64,000 bases of DNA from Ensifer oleiphilus (GCF_013371465.1 NZ_JABWDU010000001.1:673794-737793); one strand, 5' to 3'. Shown: positions 42,843 to 52,923, counted from the stretch's first letter. Notes: generated by a model from the letters alone, not told the origin. Numbers and translations: made by a program.

Positions 42843-44348
42843 TCACATGAAAATGGCGGAAAGAAAGAGATAGACGGCGGCCGAAAGAGCAGCGGATGCC
42901 GGCACCGTGATGACCCATGCCGCAATGATCGTCAGGAAATGCGAGCGCCGGACGAGACGGCGACGGCGAACCTCGGCGAAGTTGGTCTCGGTCTGCTCCA
43001 TGAAGTCTGCCTGGCCGGTCTTCTGGCGGACATATTCGAGCCGCCGTTTCGAGTGGCGGGTATACCATTCGCGGAAGAAACCGACGCCGAAGACCGCACC
43101 GACCGCCGTATGCGTCGAGCTGATCGGCAGACCCAAGGCAGACGCGAGCAACACCGTGACCGCGGTTGCGAGCGCAACGCAGAAGGCGCGCATCGGGTTT
43201 AGGCGGGTGATTTCCTGGCCGACGACGCGGATCAGGCGCGGGCCGTAGAGCAGCAGGCCGATGGAAATGCCGATGGCGCCGATCGCCAGTTCCCACAGCG
43301 GCGTCGGCGACGTCTGCGTGGTGATGACGCCATCAAGCGCCGAGACGATCGCCGCAAGCGGGCCGATGGCGTTGGAAACGTCGTTGGCGCCGTGCGCGAA
43401 GGAGAGCAGTGCCGCCGACAGGATCAGCGGCGCACGAAACAGCTTGCGCAGCGATTGGTTGCGATTGTCCAGCCCCTCCGACTGGCGCCGGATCCAGGGC
43501 TTGCTGAGGAAATAGGTGGCTATGCCGACGACAATGCCGAGACCGAAGCCTGATGCCAACGAGATTGCAGCAACCTGAACCAGCGCGATCACGGCGAGAT
43601 AGGTGGTGAAGCTGCCGGCCGTCACACCCAGAAGCACAGGCATCCAGCGCCGGGCCGAAGCGATCTTGTCCTCGCGGTAGATGATGAATTCCTTGAGAAA
43701 CGCAAGGAAGGCGGCGGCGATGACGCCGCCGAGGATAGGAGAAATCGACCAACTCGCGGTAATCCCGGCTAGCGGCCACCATTGCACGCTGGAGACGCCG
43801 GCAGCAGCGATGCCTGCGCCGACGATGCCGCCGATGATCGAATGTGTGGTCGACACCGGCGCGCCGGAATAGGTGGCGATGTTGATCCAGACGGCCGATG
43901 AGGCGAGCGCCGCCATCATCACCCAGACGATCGTCTCGGGCCCGAGAATATGCTCGCCGTAGATGATGCCCGCCTCGACGGTCAGGGTTACCTGGCGGCC
44001 GGCCAGCATGGCGCCGGCGATTTCGAAGACGGCGGCGATCGTCAGCGCCGTCGCCATCGACATTGCCTTGGCGCCGACCGCCGCGCCGACGTTGTTGGTC
44101 ACGTCGTTGGCGCCGATGTTCATCGCCATGTAGCCGGCAATGGCGGCGGCGGCGATGATGATCGGCGCCGTTGCCGAGTTCGTCACGAAGCTTGCGGCAA
44201 AGGCCATGCTGAGCAGCAGGAACAGGAAGGCGAGGCCAGGTGCGGCCAGACCACGCATCACCTGCTGCGACGCCTCCTCGGCAAGGCTGAACTTGTCGAG
44301 GTCCTTGTCGAGCGTCTGCTTTTCAAGGCGCATGCGCGGCTTTGCCAA
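42843..44348 (-). CDS. PiT-family inorganic phosphate transporter
   Basis: A 501-residue PHO4-family permease with an extended cytosolic N-terminus of about 35 residues. The two GANDV signatures ([12 protein letters not shown] and [12 protein letters not shown]) lie in the two inverted halves. STTHSIIGG and [12 protein letters not shown] are the matching helix-turn motifs. It imports metal-phosphate with protons. This is the longer PitA-like subgroup with an insertion between the halves, not the short S. meliloti-type orfA-pit. No pit accessory (DUF47) gene is adjacent, so it may be a constitutive phosphate or sulfate importer. Confidence 0.9.
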   Translation of the reverse strand: MAKPRMRLEKQTLDKDLDKFSLAEEASQQVMRGLAAPGLAFLFLLLSMAFAASFVTNSATAPIIIAAAAIAGYMAMNIGANDVTNNVGAAVGAKAMSMATALTIAAVFEIAGAMLAGRQVTLTVEAGIIYGEHILGPETIVWVMMAALASSAVWINIATYSGAPVSTTHSIIGGIVGAGIAAAGVSSVQWWPLAGITASWSISPILGGVIAAAFLAFLKEFIIYREDKIASARRWMPVLLGVTAGSFTTYLAVIALVQVAAISLASGFGLGIVVGIATYFLSKPWIRRQSEGLDNRNQSLRKLFRAPLILSAALLSFAHGANDVSNAIGPLAAIVSALDGVITTQTSPTPLWELAIGAIGISIGLLLYGPRLIRVVGQEITRLNPMRAFCVALATAVTVLLASALGLPISSTHTAVGAVFGVGFFREWYTRHSKRRLEYVRQKTGQADFMEQTETNFAEVRRRRLVRRSHFLTIIAAWVITVPASAALSAAVYLFLSAIFM

Positions 44349-44462
44349 TGGTGATCTCCTTTGTCACAGTGGCCACTACTGCCACTGTGGGACGCATTCA
44401 AGCGGAATTGATGTTGGTCTGCAAAGCTGTGCAAAAGGTGACGGCAAGATCGCCCGCTGGGG

Positions 44463-44969
44463 CTAGCCGCTGACCACCTTCGGGGCGGGCGAGGGGGGCG
44501 TGGCCATTCGGCTGCCAAAAGCAAGGATGAGATCCTTCAGCGTCGGCTCGGCGACGCGGCTAGCTGCTTCCTGGTAGCCGACCCATTCCAGTTTCCGCGT
44601 GCCTTCCTCGGGGAAGTGCTTGCAGAGGTCGTCGACCTCCAGGGCATGCACCTGGACCTTGACCGAGATTTTCAGGCCATGATCCATGCGCTTCTTGTAG
44701 AGATAGAAGCCGGCCGGAGCTTTCTGTACCCGGCCCTTGACGCCGGCCTCTTCATAGGCTTCGCGCTCGGCAACTTCATGGGCGCGCTTGCCTCGCATCG
44801 GCCAGCCCTTGGGAATGACCCAGCGGCCGGTGTCGCGGCTGGTGATCAGCAGAATCTCGAGCGCCTTGGACTTCTTGCGAACCCGGTAACAGAGCGCCGC
44901 ATATTGCATGCGCGCCGGTCGACGCAGCATAAGCTGCACATCGGATGCGAGCCGGTTCAGGAAGTTCAA
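44463..44969 (-). CDS. Nudix hydrolase
   Basis: A 168-residue protein if the TTG at 44969 is used (GAGGAG eleven bases upstream); the first ATG lies 14 codons later. The Nudix region is PKGWPMRGKRAHEVAEREAYEEAGV. The usual first glutamate of Gx5Ex7REUxEExGU is replaced by lysine (GWPMRGK), while the REAYEEAGV part that binds metal is intact. This KGW variant is typical of diphosphoinositol-polyphosphate or dinucleoside-polyphosphate hydrolases. The nucleotide substrate is unknown. It is an isolated gene between the phosphate permease and the FadR-type regulator. Confidence 0.87.
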   Translation of the reverse strand: MNFLNRLASDVQLMLRRPARMQYAALCYRVRKKSKALEILLITSRDTGRWVIPKGWPMRGKRAHEVAEREAYEEAGVKGRVQKAPAGFYLYKKRMDHGLKISVKVQVHALEVDDLCKHFPEEGTRKLEWVGYQEAASRVAEPTLKDLILAFGSRMATPPSPAPKVVSG

Positions 44970-45175
44970 GGTCGTTTGCTCTCCTCTTAGCGAATCAGTG
45001 TTCCCTAGGGTTACCGGCCAGTATGCCAGCGCAGCGTTGCGTGTAAATGTCGCGCCGCATCGGTTGCCGGATATGCGGCCAGCATCGTTGCAAACTGTGG
45101 TTCCTATGCGACAGAATATGGTGCTTCCGCGCCGGCCTTTCCAACTGGGCGGCAACCGGGCGTTTGGCTTGGGCT

Positions 45176-45979
45176 TCAGCTCGCCTGGTCGCGTTGCTGC
45201 AGCCGCAGCCTCGCGATGCGGGCCCACTCGCCGGTGCGCTCGGCCTCGCGGGTCGACGCGGCGACGAAATCGATGTGGCTTTGGGCAGCGGCCTTGGCTG
45301 CCTTCGGATCGCCTGCCATGATCGCGTCGTAGATCGCCTCGTGCTGCGCCAGCAGCCGGTCGCGGGCGCCAGGTGCATCGAAGACCGAATTGCGGTGAAA
45401 GAAGATGCCCTGCGTCAACAGTCGGTAGCAGGCGCGCAGCGTGTGCATCAGGATGACGTTGTGGGCGCTTTCGCCGATCGCCTGATGCAGCTCGACGTCC
45501 GAGGCCAGCTCGTCATTGAAATTGCCATCGCGGTGTGCGGTTCGCATGCGCTCGATGATGCGCGTGAGGATGTCGCGATCGAAATCGGTGGCGCGGGCCG
45601 CTGCCAGTTCCGCAGTCAGGCCTTCGAGTTCCCGGCGATATTCCAGATAGTCCTGCGTCGCCTTGTGGTGCCGGCCGATCAGTTCGATCAGCGGCTTGGA
45701 AAAGACCTCGCCGACGACATCGGCAACGAAGGTGCCGCCGCCGTGGCGGCTCTCGACGAGGCCGCGCGTCTCCAGCTCCTTCAATGCTTCGCGCAGGATC
45801 GGCCGAGAGACGTCGAAGCGCTTCGATAACTCCCTTTCGCCCGGCAGCCGATCGCCGTCACGCAGGATGCCTTCGAGGATGAGAAGCTCGATCTGTTGGA
45901 CGACCTCGTCCGCGGTGCGGCTGTGGCTGATGCGGGCATAGAGGTCGATCTGGTCTTCGGTCACGCTTGGGTCTCCCAT
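45176..45979 (-). CDS. GntR/FadR-family transcriptional regulator
   Basis: A 267-residue regulator from the ATG at 45979 (MGDPSVTEDQIDLYARISHS). The N-terminal winged helix contains LPGERELSKRFDVSRPILREALKELETRGLVESRHGGGTFV. The C-terminal FCD effector domain carries histidines in ELHQAIGES and QHEAIYDAI. Such GlcC/LldR-like proteins respond to glycolate or lactate, and the glcDEF genes begin about 2.4 kb away, so it may control them. Two genes lie between, so this is only a plausible link. No ribosome site is clear; a start six codons upstream is possible. Confidence 0.85.
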   Translation of the reverse strand: MGDPSVTEDQIDLYARISHSRTADEVVQQIELLILEGILRDGDRLPGERELSKRFDVSRPILREALKELETRGLVESRHGGGTFVADVVGEVFSKPLIELIGRHHKATQDYLEYRRELEGLTAELAAARATDFDRDILTRIIERMRTAHRDGNFNDELASDVELHQAIGESAHNVILMHTLRACYRLLTQGIFFHRNSVFDAPGARDRLLAQHEAIYDAIMAGDPKAAKAAAQSHIDFVAASTREAERTGEWARIARLRLQQRDQAS

Positions 45980-46149
45980 GCGCCGCAATCTAGGCATCGG
46001 CAGGCAACTGGTCAATTTCCTTGTCCACTTCGCTAACCCTCACTCGTAGGGCCTGACAAAAGTCAAAGTGCGGCAATGCGTCCTTTTGCTTTTGCTCATT
46101 CGGTTGATAAGAAAGTGATGATGAACGCGTGAGGGGGACAAAGCGCTTC

Positions 46150-47424
46150 ATGGCTAAGGGAAGTTTTGCATTTCCGGTCGCGCCGATGCGGGCGCAGGCA
46201 CTGGGTGAGGTCCATTCGCGGCCTTACGCCCTGGTGGCGACGCCGCGCGTGATCTTTCAGCTCGCCTTTATGACCGAGGGCGGCTCGATCGTCGATCATG
46301 CGGTTCTGTCGGAACTGTCGCGCTCGCGCGGCATCGCCCCGCCCGGGCGTGATGCCAACCACCACGCCATGGCCTGGGGGCAGGGCACGCTGCGCTGGGA
46401 GCGGCACACGGAGTTTTCGACCTATTTCTGGGACGGTCCGGCGCCGGAACAGTTTGGCGGCGAGGTGGCGATCCACCCGTTCGGGGATGGCTTTTCGCCG
46501 CCCGGCTCGCTCATTTCGGGCATTCGCCTCGAGATTCGCGCCGACACGCCGGAGACCCGCGAAGCAATCAAGGTCTTCGACCCGACCAGCCTCTGTTACA
46601 GCGAGACCAAGAATGGCCAGGCGATCCTCGTCACCGACTTTCGCCAGAACGGCGACGGCTTGACGCAGATCCTGGTGATCGACCGCGGCATGACCGAGGC
46701 CGGCACCGGCGCGCTTATCCAGCGTCTGCTCGATATCGAAACCTATCGCACGCTTGCGATGGTCGGGCTGCCGCTGGCGCAGTCGCTGTCGCCGGAAATC
46801 CGCCGCACGGAAGATGGCCTGACAGCTATCACGCAGCGGATGAAGGAGAACGTTCGCGAAGAGGCGGACGACATGTTGGCGGAGATCACAAGGCTTGCAG
46901 CCGATCTGGAGGCAGGCGCTGCGCTCAGCCTCTATCGCTTCGGCGCCAGCCGCGCCTATTACGGCATCGTCCAGGAACGCATTCGCACGCTCGCCGAGAC
47001 GGCGGTCCCCGGCTACGAGACCATCGGTACCTTTCTCGAGCGCCGGCTGGCGCCGGCCATGCGCACCTGCCAGTCGGTCGAAGAGCGGCAGGCAAACCTG
47101 TCGCGCAAGCTGGCCCGCGCCACAGCCCTTTTGCGCAGCTGGGTCGATGTCGAACTGGAACGGCAGAACAGCGCGCTGTTGAACTCGATGGACCGGCGCG
47201 CAAAGCTGCAACTGCGGCTGCAGCAGACTGTGGAAGGCCTGTCGGTCGCGGCCATCTCCTATTACGTCGTTGGTCTGTTCGGCTATCTCGCCAAGGCTGT
47301 CAGCCACGAACTGCCGATCGATCCCGGTCTGTTGACCGGACTTGCGGTGCCGTTCGCGGTTGCCGGCGTCTGGTTCATCGTCCGACGCATCCGCCACCAT
47401 CACGGCGACAGCGAGCACAAATAG
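46150..47424 (+). CDS. DUF3422-family membrane-associated protein
   Basis: A 424-residue protein from the ATG at 46150 (MAKGSFAFPVAPMRAQALGEVHSRPYALV). The DUF3422 features are the HSRPYA start region, the middle of about 300 residues with a coiled-coil stretch (KENVREEADDMLAEITRLAADLEA), and two C-terminal transmembrane helices (LSVAAISYYVVGLFGYLAKAV and LLTGLAVPFAVAGVWFIV). The function is unknown; members are common in alpha- and betaproteobacteria. GTG at 46129 is an alternative start. It lies between the two putative glycolate-locus regulators. Confidence 0.88.
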   Translation: MAKGSFAFPVAPMRAQALGEVHSRPYALVATPRVIFQLAFMTEGGSIVDHAVLSELSRSRGIAPPGRDANHHAMAWGQGTLRWERHTEFSTYFWDGPAPEQFGGEVAIHPFGDGFSPPGSLISGIRLEIRADTPETREAIKVFDPTSLCYSETKNGQAILVTDFRQNGDGLTQILVIDRGMTEAGTGALIQRLLDIETYRTLAMVGLPLAQSLSPEIRRTEDGLTAITQRMKENVREEADDMLAEITRLAADLEAGAALSLYRFGASRAYYGIVQERIRTLAETAVPGYETIGTFLERRLAPAMRTCQSVEERQANLSRKLARATALLRSWVDVELERQNSALLNSMDRRAKLQLRLQQTVEGLSVAAISYYVVGLFGYLAKAVSHELPIDPGLLTGLAVPFAVAGVWFIVRRIRHHHGDSEHK

Positions 47425-47427
47425 CCC

Positions 47428-48327
47428 CTACTGCTCCCAGTAGGGGACAGGCCCGTAAAGGGTGGCGAGGTAATCGATGAACAGGCGCACCTTGGCGGGC
47501 AGGAACTGTCGGCTCGGATAGACTGCCGAAAGCGTCAGGTTCTTCGAGCCCTCCCATTGCGGCAGCACCTGCACCAGCTGGCCGCTGCGCAGTTCCGGGC
47601 CGATATCCCAAGTGGAGCGCAGCGCAATGCCAGCGCCGGCGATCACCGCCGCCCGGACGATTTCCGAGGAGTTGGTGACGAGCGGCCCCTCGGGATGCCA
47701 AACCAGCGAGCCTTCGGGGCCTTCGAGCTTCCAGTTGTCGTTGTTGTGGGCCGGCAGGCAGAAATGCCGGGCAAGGTCGCCGATTTCGGTCGGCGCGCCG
47801 TTGCGGGCGATATAGTCCGGCGAGGCGCAGAGCAGCCGGCGAACCGGCGCGAGCTTGCGCGCGACCAGGCTCGAATCGGTGAGTTCACCAATGCGCACGG
47901 CCATATCGAAGCCGTCGGCGACGATATCGGTAAAGTCGTCGGTCAAGACGATATGCAGCTTGAGATCCAGATGGTCCTTCATGAAACCGGTCAGATGCGG
48001 TGCGATATGCATGCGTCCGAAGGATGTCGGCGCCGAAATGCGAAGTACGCCCTGCGCCTGCGACGAGCGCCCCGACGCATAGGCTTCCGCCTCCTCGATA
48101 CCCGTCAGTATCCCGAGCACGCGGTCGTAAAAACCCTGCCCCGCCTCGGTCAGCGAGATCTGCCGGGTGGTGCGCTGCAAGAGCCGCGTGCCGAGCCGAT
48201 CTTCCAGCCGCTTGATGCGTTTGGAGATGACCGCCGGCGAAAAGCCGAGCGTCCGGCCCGCTGCCGACATGCTGCCTGTGGAAACGACGCGTGCAAAAAT
48301 CTCAAGATCGCCTAAATTCGTCATCAA
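47428..48327 (-). CDS. LysR-family transcriptional regulator (glc locus)
   Basis: A 299-residue LysR protein of the CrgA/DsdC-like subgroup with the HTH at LGDLEIFARVVSTGSMSAAGRTLGFSPAVISKRIKRLEDRLG. Effector motifs such as LVARKLAPVRRLLCASPDYI are typical of this subgroup. It is divergent from glcD with a 103-bp spacer, so it is the most direct candidate regulator of the glc cluster. Two ATGs occur at the start (48327, 48324). Convergent overlap with the preceding DUF3422 gene is close (three bases). Confidence 0.9.
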   Translation of the reverse strand: MMTNLGDLEIFARVVSTGSMSAAGRTLGFSPAVISKRIKRLEDRLGTRLLQRTTRQISLTEAGQGFYDRVLGILTGIEEAEAYASGRSSQAQGVLRISAPTSFGRMHIAPHLTGFMKDHLDLKLHIVLTDDFTDIVADGFDMAVRIGELTDSSLVARKLAPVRRLLCASPDYIARNGAPTEIGDLARHFCLPAHNNDNWKLEGPEGSLVWHPEGPLVTNSSEIVRAAVIAGAGIALRSTWDIGPELRSGQLVQVLPQWEGSKNLTLSAVYPSRQFLPAKVRLFIDYLATLYGPVPYWEQ

Positions 48328-48430
48328 TCGTTGCCATTGTTTCCGAAATGGAAAAGCTCAATAGCATTTGCGAGGGCGCAGTCCTAGTGGTAAAGAAAAT
48401 GAACCAATTGACATCCGGGCGGAGGATTTG

Positions 48431-49870
48431 ATGGCGGAAACGATCGGCTTTCTGCAGCCAAGACCGGCCGTCATAGCCCGACGCCGCGAGATCGCCGCCG
48501 ATCTCGCCGACCTGCTGCCACCGGGCTGTCTGATTAGCGATGAACGCGGATTGAAGCCGTTCGAGACCGACGCCTTCATCGCCTATCGCCGCATGCCGCT
48601 CCTTGTCGCCTTGCCCGAGACCACCAAGCAGGTCGCAGCCGTGCTCAAATATTGCAGCCGTTACGGCATTCCTGTCGTGCCACGGGGCGCGGGTACCTCG
48701 CTTTCCGGCGGCGCCATCCCGCAAGAAGACGCTGTGGTGATCGGTCTTTCGAAGATGTCACGGATCCTCGATATCGATTTCTTCAATCGCACCGCGACGG
48801 TCCAGGCGGGTGTGACCAACCTCAATATTTCCGAAGCCGTCACCGCCGACGGCTTCTTCTACGCTCCCGATCCGAGTTCGCAGCTCGCCTGCACTATTGG
48901 GGGCAATATCGGCATGAACTCCGGCGGCGCCCATTGCCTGAAATACGGCGTCACCACCAACAATCTGCTCGGCGTAAAAATGGTGCTGTTCGACGGCACG
49001 ATCATCGATCTCGGCGGCAAGGCGCTCGATGCCGCAGGCTACGATCTGCTCGGTCTCATCTGTGGTTCGGAGGGGCAGCTCGGCATCGTGACCGAGGCAA
49101 CCGTGCGGCTGATCGCCAAGCCCGAAGGCGCCCGCCCGGTGCTGTTCGGCTTTGCCTCGTCGGAGGCTGCCGGCGCCTGCGTCGCCGACGTCATCGGATC
49201 GGGCATCATTCCCGTGGCCATGGAATTCATGGACAAGCCGGCGATCGAGATCTGCGAAGCCTTTGCCCATGCCGGCTATCCCCTGGATGTCGAGGCTCTT
49301 CTGATCGTCGAGGTGGAGGGTTCGGAAGCGGAGATGGACGCGATGCTCGCCAGCATCATCGACGTTGCCCGTCGCCATGGCGTCACCACCATCAAGGAAA
49401 GCCAGTCGGCGCTCGAGGCGGCGCTGATCTGGAAGGGGCGCAAGTCGGCGTTCGGTGCGACGGGCCGCATTGCCGATTATATCTGCATGGACGGAACGGT
49501 GCCGCTCAGCCAACTGTCCCACGTTCTGCGCCGCACCGGCGAAATCGTCGCCTCCTATGGCCTGCGCGTCGCCAATGTCTTTCATGCCGGCGACGGCAAC
49601 ATGCACCCGCTGATCCTCTACAATATCAACGACCCAGAGGATGCGGCGCGCGCCGAAAGTGCGGGCAACGATATCCTCAGGCTTTGCGTCGATGCCGGCG
49701 GATGCCTCACCGGCGAACATGGTGTCGGCATCGAGAAGCGCGACCTCATGCTGCACCAGTTCACCCAGACCGATCTCGACCAGCAGATGGCGGCGCGCGC
49801 CGCCTTCGATCCGCAATGGATATTGAACCCGTCCAAGGTCTTTCCGCTCGAAGGACGCCCCGCGGCATGA
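48431..49870 (+). CDS. glcD: Glycolate oxidase subunit GlcD (FAD-linked)
   Basis: A 479-residue FAD-binding subunit from the ATG at 48431 (MAETIGFLQPRP), with GGAGGA just upstream. FAD domain 4 shows VVPRGAGTSLSGGAIP, LNISEAVTADGFFYAPDPSS and IGGNIGMNSGGAHCLKYG. C-terminal residues include NVFHAGDGNMHP and LTGEHGVGIEKRD, as in GlcD/D-lactate dehydrogenase. With GlcE and GlcF it oxidises glycolate to glyoxylate and passes electrons to the membrane. Its stop overlaps the glcE start (ATGA). Confidence 0.95.
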   Translation: MAETIGFLQPRPAVIARRREIAADLADLLPPGCLISDERGLKPFETDAFIAYRRMPLLVALPETTKQVAAVLKYCSRYGIPVVPRGAGTSLSGGAIPQEDAVVIGLSKMSRILDIDFFNRTATVQAGVTNLNISEAVTADGFFYAPDPSSQLACTIGGNIGMNSGGAHCLKYGVTTNNLLGVKMVLFDGTIIDLGGKALDAAGYDLLGLICGSEGQLGIVTEATVRLIAKPEGARPVLFGFASSEAAGACVADVIGSGIIPVAMEFMDKPAIEICEAFAHAGYPLDVEALLIVEVEGSEAEMDAMLASIIDVARRHGVTTIKESQSALEAALIWKGRKSAFGATGRIADYICMDGTVPLSQLSHVLRRTGEIVASYGLRVANVFHAGDGNMHPLILYNINDPEDAARAESAGNDILRLCVDAGGCLTGEHGVGIEKRDLMLHQFTQTDLDQQMAARAAFDPQWILNPSKVFPLEGRPAA

Positions 49871-51078
49871 TCGTGCATTTTGAACCCGCAAGCGAAGAGG
49901 GGATCGCGACCGTTGTTCGGGCGATGGCCGCAGACAGGGCGTCCCTTGCCGTGATCGGTGGCGGTACGCGATCCGGCCTTGGCAATCCCGTGCGTGCCGA
50001 CCGGGTGCTGTCCACCCGGCGTCTCACCGGAATCGTCAGCTACAATCCGGCGGAAATGACCGTCAGCGCGCTCGCGGGTACACCGCTTTCCGAGATTGAG
50101 GCGACACTTGCCGAAAACCGTCAGATGCTGTCCTTCGAGCCGATGGACCATCGCCCGGTCTTTGCAACGACCGGCGAGCCGACGATCGGCGGGGTGTTTG
50201 CGGCCAATGTCTCCGGCCCCAGGCGCATCATCGCCGGTGCCGCGCGCGACAGCCTGCTCGGCGTCCGTTTCGTCAATGGCAGCGGCGACGCGATCAAGGC
50301 CGGCGGCCGGGTGATGAAGAATGTGACCGGCCTCGACCTGGTCAAGCTGCTCGCCGGCGCCCACGGCACGCTCGGCATTCTGACCGAGGTGACATTTCGC
50401 GTGCTGCCGAAGCCGCCGTCCTCTGAAACAGTCGTGGTATCAGGCTTGAACGATGCCGAGGCTGCGGCTGTGATGGCGGAAGCCATGGCGCAAACGGTCG
50501 AGGTTTCCGGTGCTGCGCATCTGGCCGAGAGCGTGCGCAGCCGGTTTATTGGTGGCTGCTTGCCGGATGGCGCCGCGACCGTGCTTCGGCTCGAGGGTTT
50601 GCCGGCGTCTGTCTCGATCCGCGCCGAAAAATTGGCAAAGGCGCTCGAAAGGTTTGGCGCGGTCACGCGGCTCGACGGGGAACGGACGGCAGTGCTCTGG
50701 TCGGAGATCCGTGATGTGAAACCCTATGCCGACGGTACGGAACGACCCCTCTGGCGCGTCTCGGTGGCGCCCTCGGCCGGCCACCAGCTGGTGGCGGCCC
50801 TGCGCCTGCAGACGGGGGTCGATGCCTTTTATGACTGGCAGGGCGGACTTGTGTGGTTGCGCATGGAAGCTGATCCCGAGGCGGCGCTTGTGCGCCGCTA
50901 CATCAAGGCGCTCGGCGGCGGCCATGCGACCCTCGTTCGCGCCAACGACGGCTTCCGTGCGGCCATTCCGTCGTTCGAACCGCAGCCGGCGCCCGTGGCA
51001 CTTTTGAGCGAACGCGTCCGGGAAAAATTCGACCCGCAGCGGATCTTCAATCCCGGCCGCATGCAGATCGTCTCCTGA
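49867..51078 (+). CDS. glcE: Glycolate oxidase subunit GlcE (FAD-binding)
   Basis: A 403-residue FAD-binding subunit that starts at 49867 (MIVHFEPASEEGIATVVR), overlapping the glcD stop by four bases. FAD-binding segments are LAVIGGGTRSGLGNPV and TIGGVFAANVSGPRRIIAGAARDSLLG. The C-terminal FDPQRIFNPGRM motif is typical of GlcE. The frame stays open far upstream through glcD as an artefact of composition. The true start is fixed by the coupling and the family N-terminus. It associates with GlcD and GlcF. Confidence 0.94.
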   Translation: MIVHFEPASEEGIATVVRAMAADRASLAVIGGGTRSGLGNPVRADRVLSTRRLTGIVSYNPAEMTVSALAGTPLSEIEATLAENRQMLSFEPMDHRPVFATTGEPTIGGVFAANVSGPRRIIAGAARDSLLGVRFVNGSGDAIKAGGRVMKNVTGLDLVKLLAGAHGTLGILTEVTFRVLPKPPSSETVVVSGLNDAEAAAVMAEAMAQTVEVSGAAHLAESVRSRFIGGCLPDGAATVLRLEGLPASVSIRAEKLAKALERFGAVTRLDGERTAVLWSEIRDVKPYADGTERPLWRVSVAPSAGHQLVAALRLQTGVDAFYDWQGGLVWLRMEADPEAALVRRYIKALGGGHATLVRANDGFRAAIPSFEPQPAPVALLSERVREKFDPQRIFNPGRMQIVS

Positions 51079-51111
51079 GCAATGAGCAAATGACGAGAGA
51101 GGGAGGTATCG

Positions 51112-51492
51112 ATGAGTGACAATGGTCCACAGGCTCCGCTTCCCAGAGAGACCGATCGCTGGCTGGAGCCTGGAAAGATCAACGTCCAGGTCATCTATGT
51201 GCTCTACCTCGTCGCTTTCGCCGTCGGCATCACCGCTATTATCGGCGTGGTGCTTGCCTATCTCAACCGCGGCAAGGGGGCGCCCTGGGTCCAGACACAT
51301 TACATGTGGGCGATCCGGACGTTCTGGATCGCAGTGTTGTTCAGCGTCATCTCCGCCTTGTTGATGGTGTTGCTGATCGGGTTCCTCGGGTTTATCGCCA
51401 CCGCGGTCTGGATCGTCGTGCGCTGTGTCGTCGGCCTGCAGCGCGCCGCCCGGGAAGAACCGATCAGCAATCCGGAAAGCTGGATGATCTAA
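51112..51492 (+). CDS. DUF4870-family membrane protein inside the glc cluster
   Basis: A 126-residue protein with GAGGGAGG upstream of the ATG. It has three hydrophobic segments (about residues 28-50, 65-90 and 90-110) and the DUF4870 pattern AYLNRGKGAPWVQTHYMWAIRTFW with a C-terminal RCVVGLQRAAREEPI tail. It lies between glcE and glcF on the same strand, 33 bp after glcE, so it is probably co-transcribed. The function is unknown; a membrane anchor or glycolate permease-like aid is speculation from position. Confidence 0.83.
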   Translation: MSDNGPQAPLPRETDRWLEPGKINVQVIYVLYLVAFAVGITAIIGVVLAYLNRGKGAPWVQTHYMWAIRTFWIAVLFSVISALLMVLLIGFLGFIATAVWIVVRCVVGLQRAAREEPISNPESWMI

Positions 51493-51620
51493 GGGCATGC
51501 CATGCAAACTGCAGCGGCTTTGCAGGTACGACGCGCGAAAACATGAGCCTGAAGCCGCAAGCGATCCCTGGGGGATCGTGATGCGCATCTGGGGCAGGGC
51601 CCCGACATTGGAGTAAGCGT

Positions 51621-52916
51621 TTGCAGACCAATTTTACGCCCGCGCAGCTTGCCGATCCGCATGTGGCCGAATCCGAGGCCATCCTGCGCAAGTGCGTGCA
51701 TTGCGGTTTTTGCACCGCCACCTGTCCGACCTATGTGACGCTCGGCGACGAGCTCGACAGCCCGCGCGGCCGCATCTATCTCATCAAGGACATGCTGGAG
51801 AACGGACGGGCGGCCGACATGGAGACCGTCACCCATATCGATCGTTGTCTGTCCTGCCTCGCCTGCACGACGACGTGCCCGTCGGGCGTCGACTACATGC
51901 ATCTGGTCGACCACGCACGCGTCCACATCGAGAAGACTTACAAGCGGCCGTTGAAGGACAGGCTGGCCCGCGCGGTCCTTGCGCAGGTTCTGCCCTATCC
52001 CTCGCGTTTTCGCTTCGCCTTGAAAGCGGCCGCCCTCGGACGACCCTTCGCCAATGTGCTCAAACGGGTGGCGGCACTCAAGACCTTTGGCGTGATGCTC
52101 GATCTGGCGCCGACGGCGGTGCCGGAACCGTCTGCGACAGCAATGCCCGGCACGCACGCTGCCAGCGGCAAGCGCGTCGGCCGCGTCGCGCTTTTGAACG
52201 GCTGCGCCCAGCCGGTCCTCAAGCCTGAGATCAACGAGGCGACGATCCGTCTGCTCACCCGTCTCGGCATCGAGGTGGTCGTCTCTCCCGGCGAGGGCTG
52301 CTGCGGCGCGCTCGTGCACCACATGGGGCGAGAAGAACAGGCGCTCGCCGCCGCCCGGCACAATGTCGACGCCTGGCTCAAGGTCGCGGACGAGGGGGGG
52401 CTCGATGCGATCATCATTACCGCATCCGGCTGCGGCACGACGATAAAGGATTATGGTCACATGCTGCGCCTCGATCCCGCCTATGCGGAAAAGGCGGCAA
52501 GGGTCTCGGCGATGGCCAAGGACATTACCGAGTACCTGTCGACGCTCGACCTGCCGGCGCAGGACCCGCGCGGCATGACGGTGACCTATCACTCCGCCTG
52601 TTCGATGCAGCATGGCCAGAAGATCACCACGGCGCCGAAGCAATTGCTGAAGCAGGCGGGGTTTGTCGTGCGCGATCCGGCCGAAGGCCATCTCTGCTGC
52701 GGCTCGGCCGGCACCTACAACATCCTGCAGCCGGAGATCTCGCAAAAGCTGAAAGCCCGCAAGGTCAAGAACCTTGCCGCGACGAAGCCCGACGTCATCG
52801 CCACCGGCAATATCGGTTGCATCACCCAGATCGCCACCGGCACGGAAATCCCGATCGTTCATACGGTCGAATTGCTCGACTGGGCCTATGGCGGAGCGAA
52901 GCCGACCGGATTGTAG
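51621..52916 (+). CDS. glcF: Glycolate oxidase iron-sulfur subunit GlcF
   Basis: A 431-residue subunit starting with TTG at 51621 (MQTNFTPAQLADPHVAES), with GGAG upstream. Two ferredoxin-type 4Fe-4S motifs are visible: CVHCGFCTATCP at about residues 31-42 and CLSCLACTTTCPSG at about 82-95. The two cysteine-rich CCG domains follow, seen as GEGCCGALVHH and LCCGSAGTYN. It transfers electrons from GlcDE to the quinone pool. Other genes in the cluster are a DUF4870 protein between glcE and glcF and a divergent LysR. Confidence 0.95.
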   Translation: MQTNFTPAQLADPHVAESEAILRKCVHCGFCTATCPTYVTLGDELDSPRGRIYLIKDMLENGRAADMETVTHIDRCLSCLACTTTCPSGVDYMHLVDHARVHIEKTYKRPLKDRLARAVLAQVLPYPSRFRFALKAAALGRPFANVLKRVAALKTFGVMLDLAPTAVPEPSATAMPGTHAASGKRVGRVALLNGCAQPVLKPEINEATIRLLTRLGIEVVVSPGEGCCGALVHHMGREEQALAAARHNVDAWLKVADEGGLDAIIITASGCGTTIKDYGHMLRLDPAYAEKAARVSAMAKDITEYLSTLDLPAQDPRGMTVTYHSACSMQHGQKITTAPKQLLKQAGFVVRDPAEGHLCCGSAGTYNILQPEISQKLKARKVKNLAATKPDVIATGNIGCITQIATGTEIPIVHTVELLDWAYGGAKPTGL

Positions 52917-52923
52917 AACGAAA

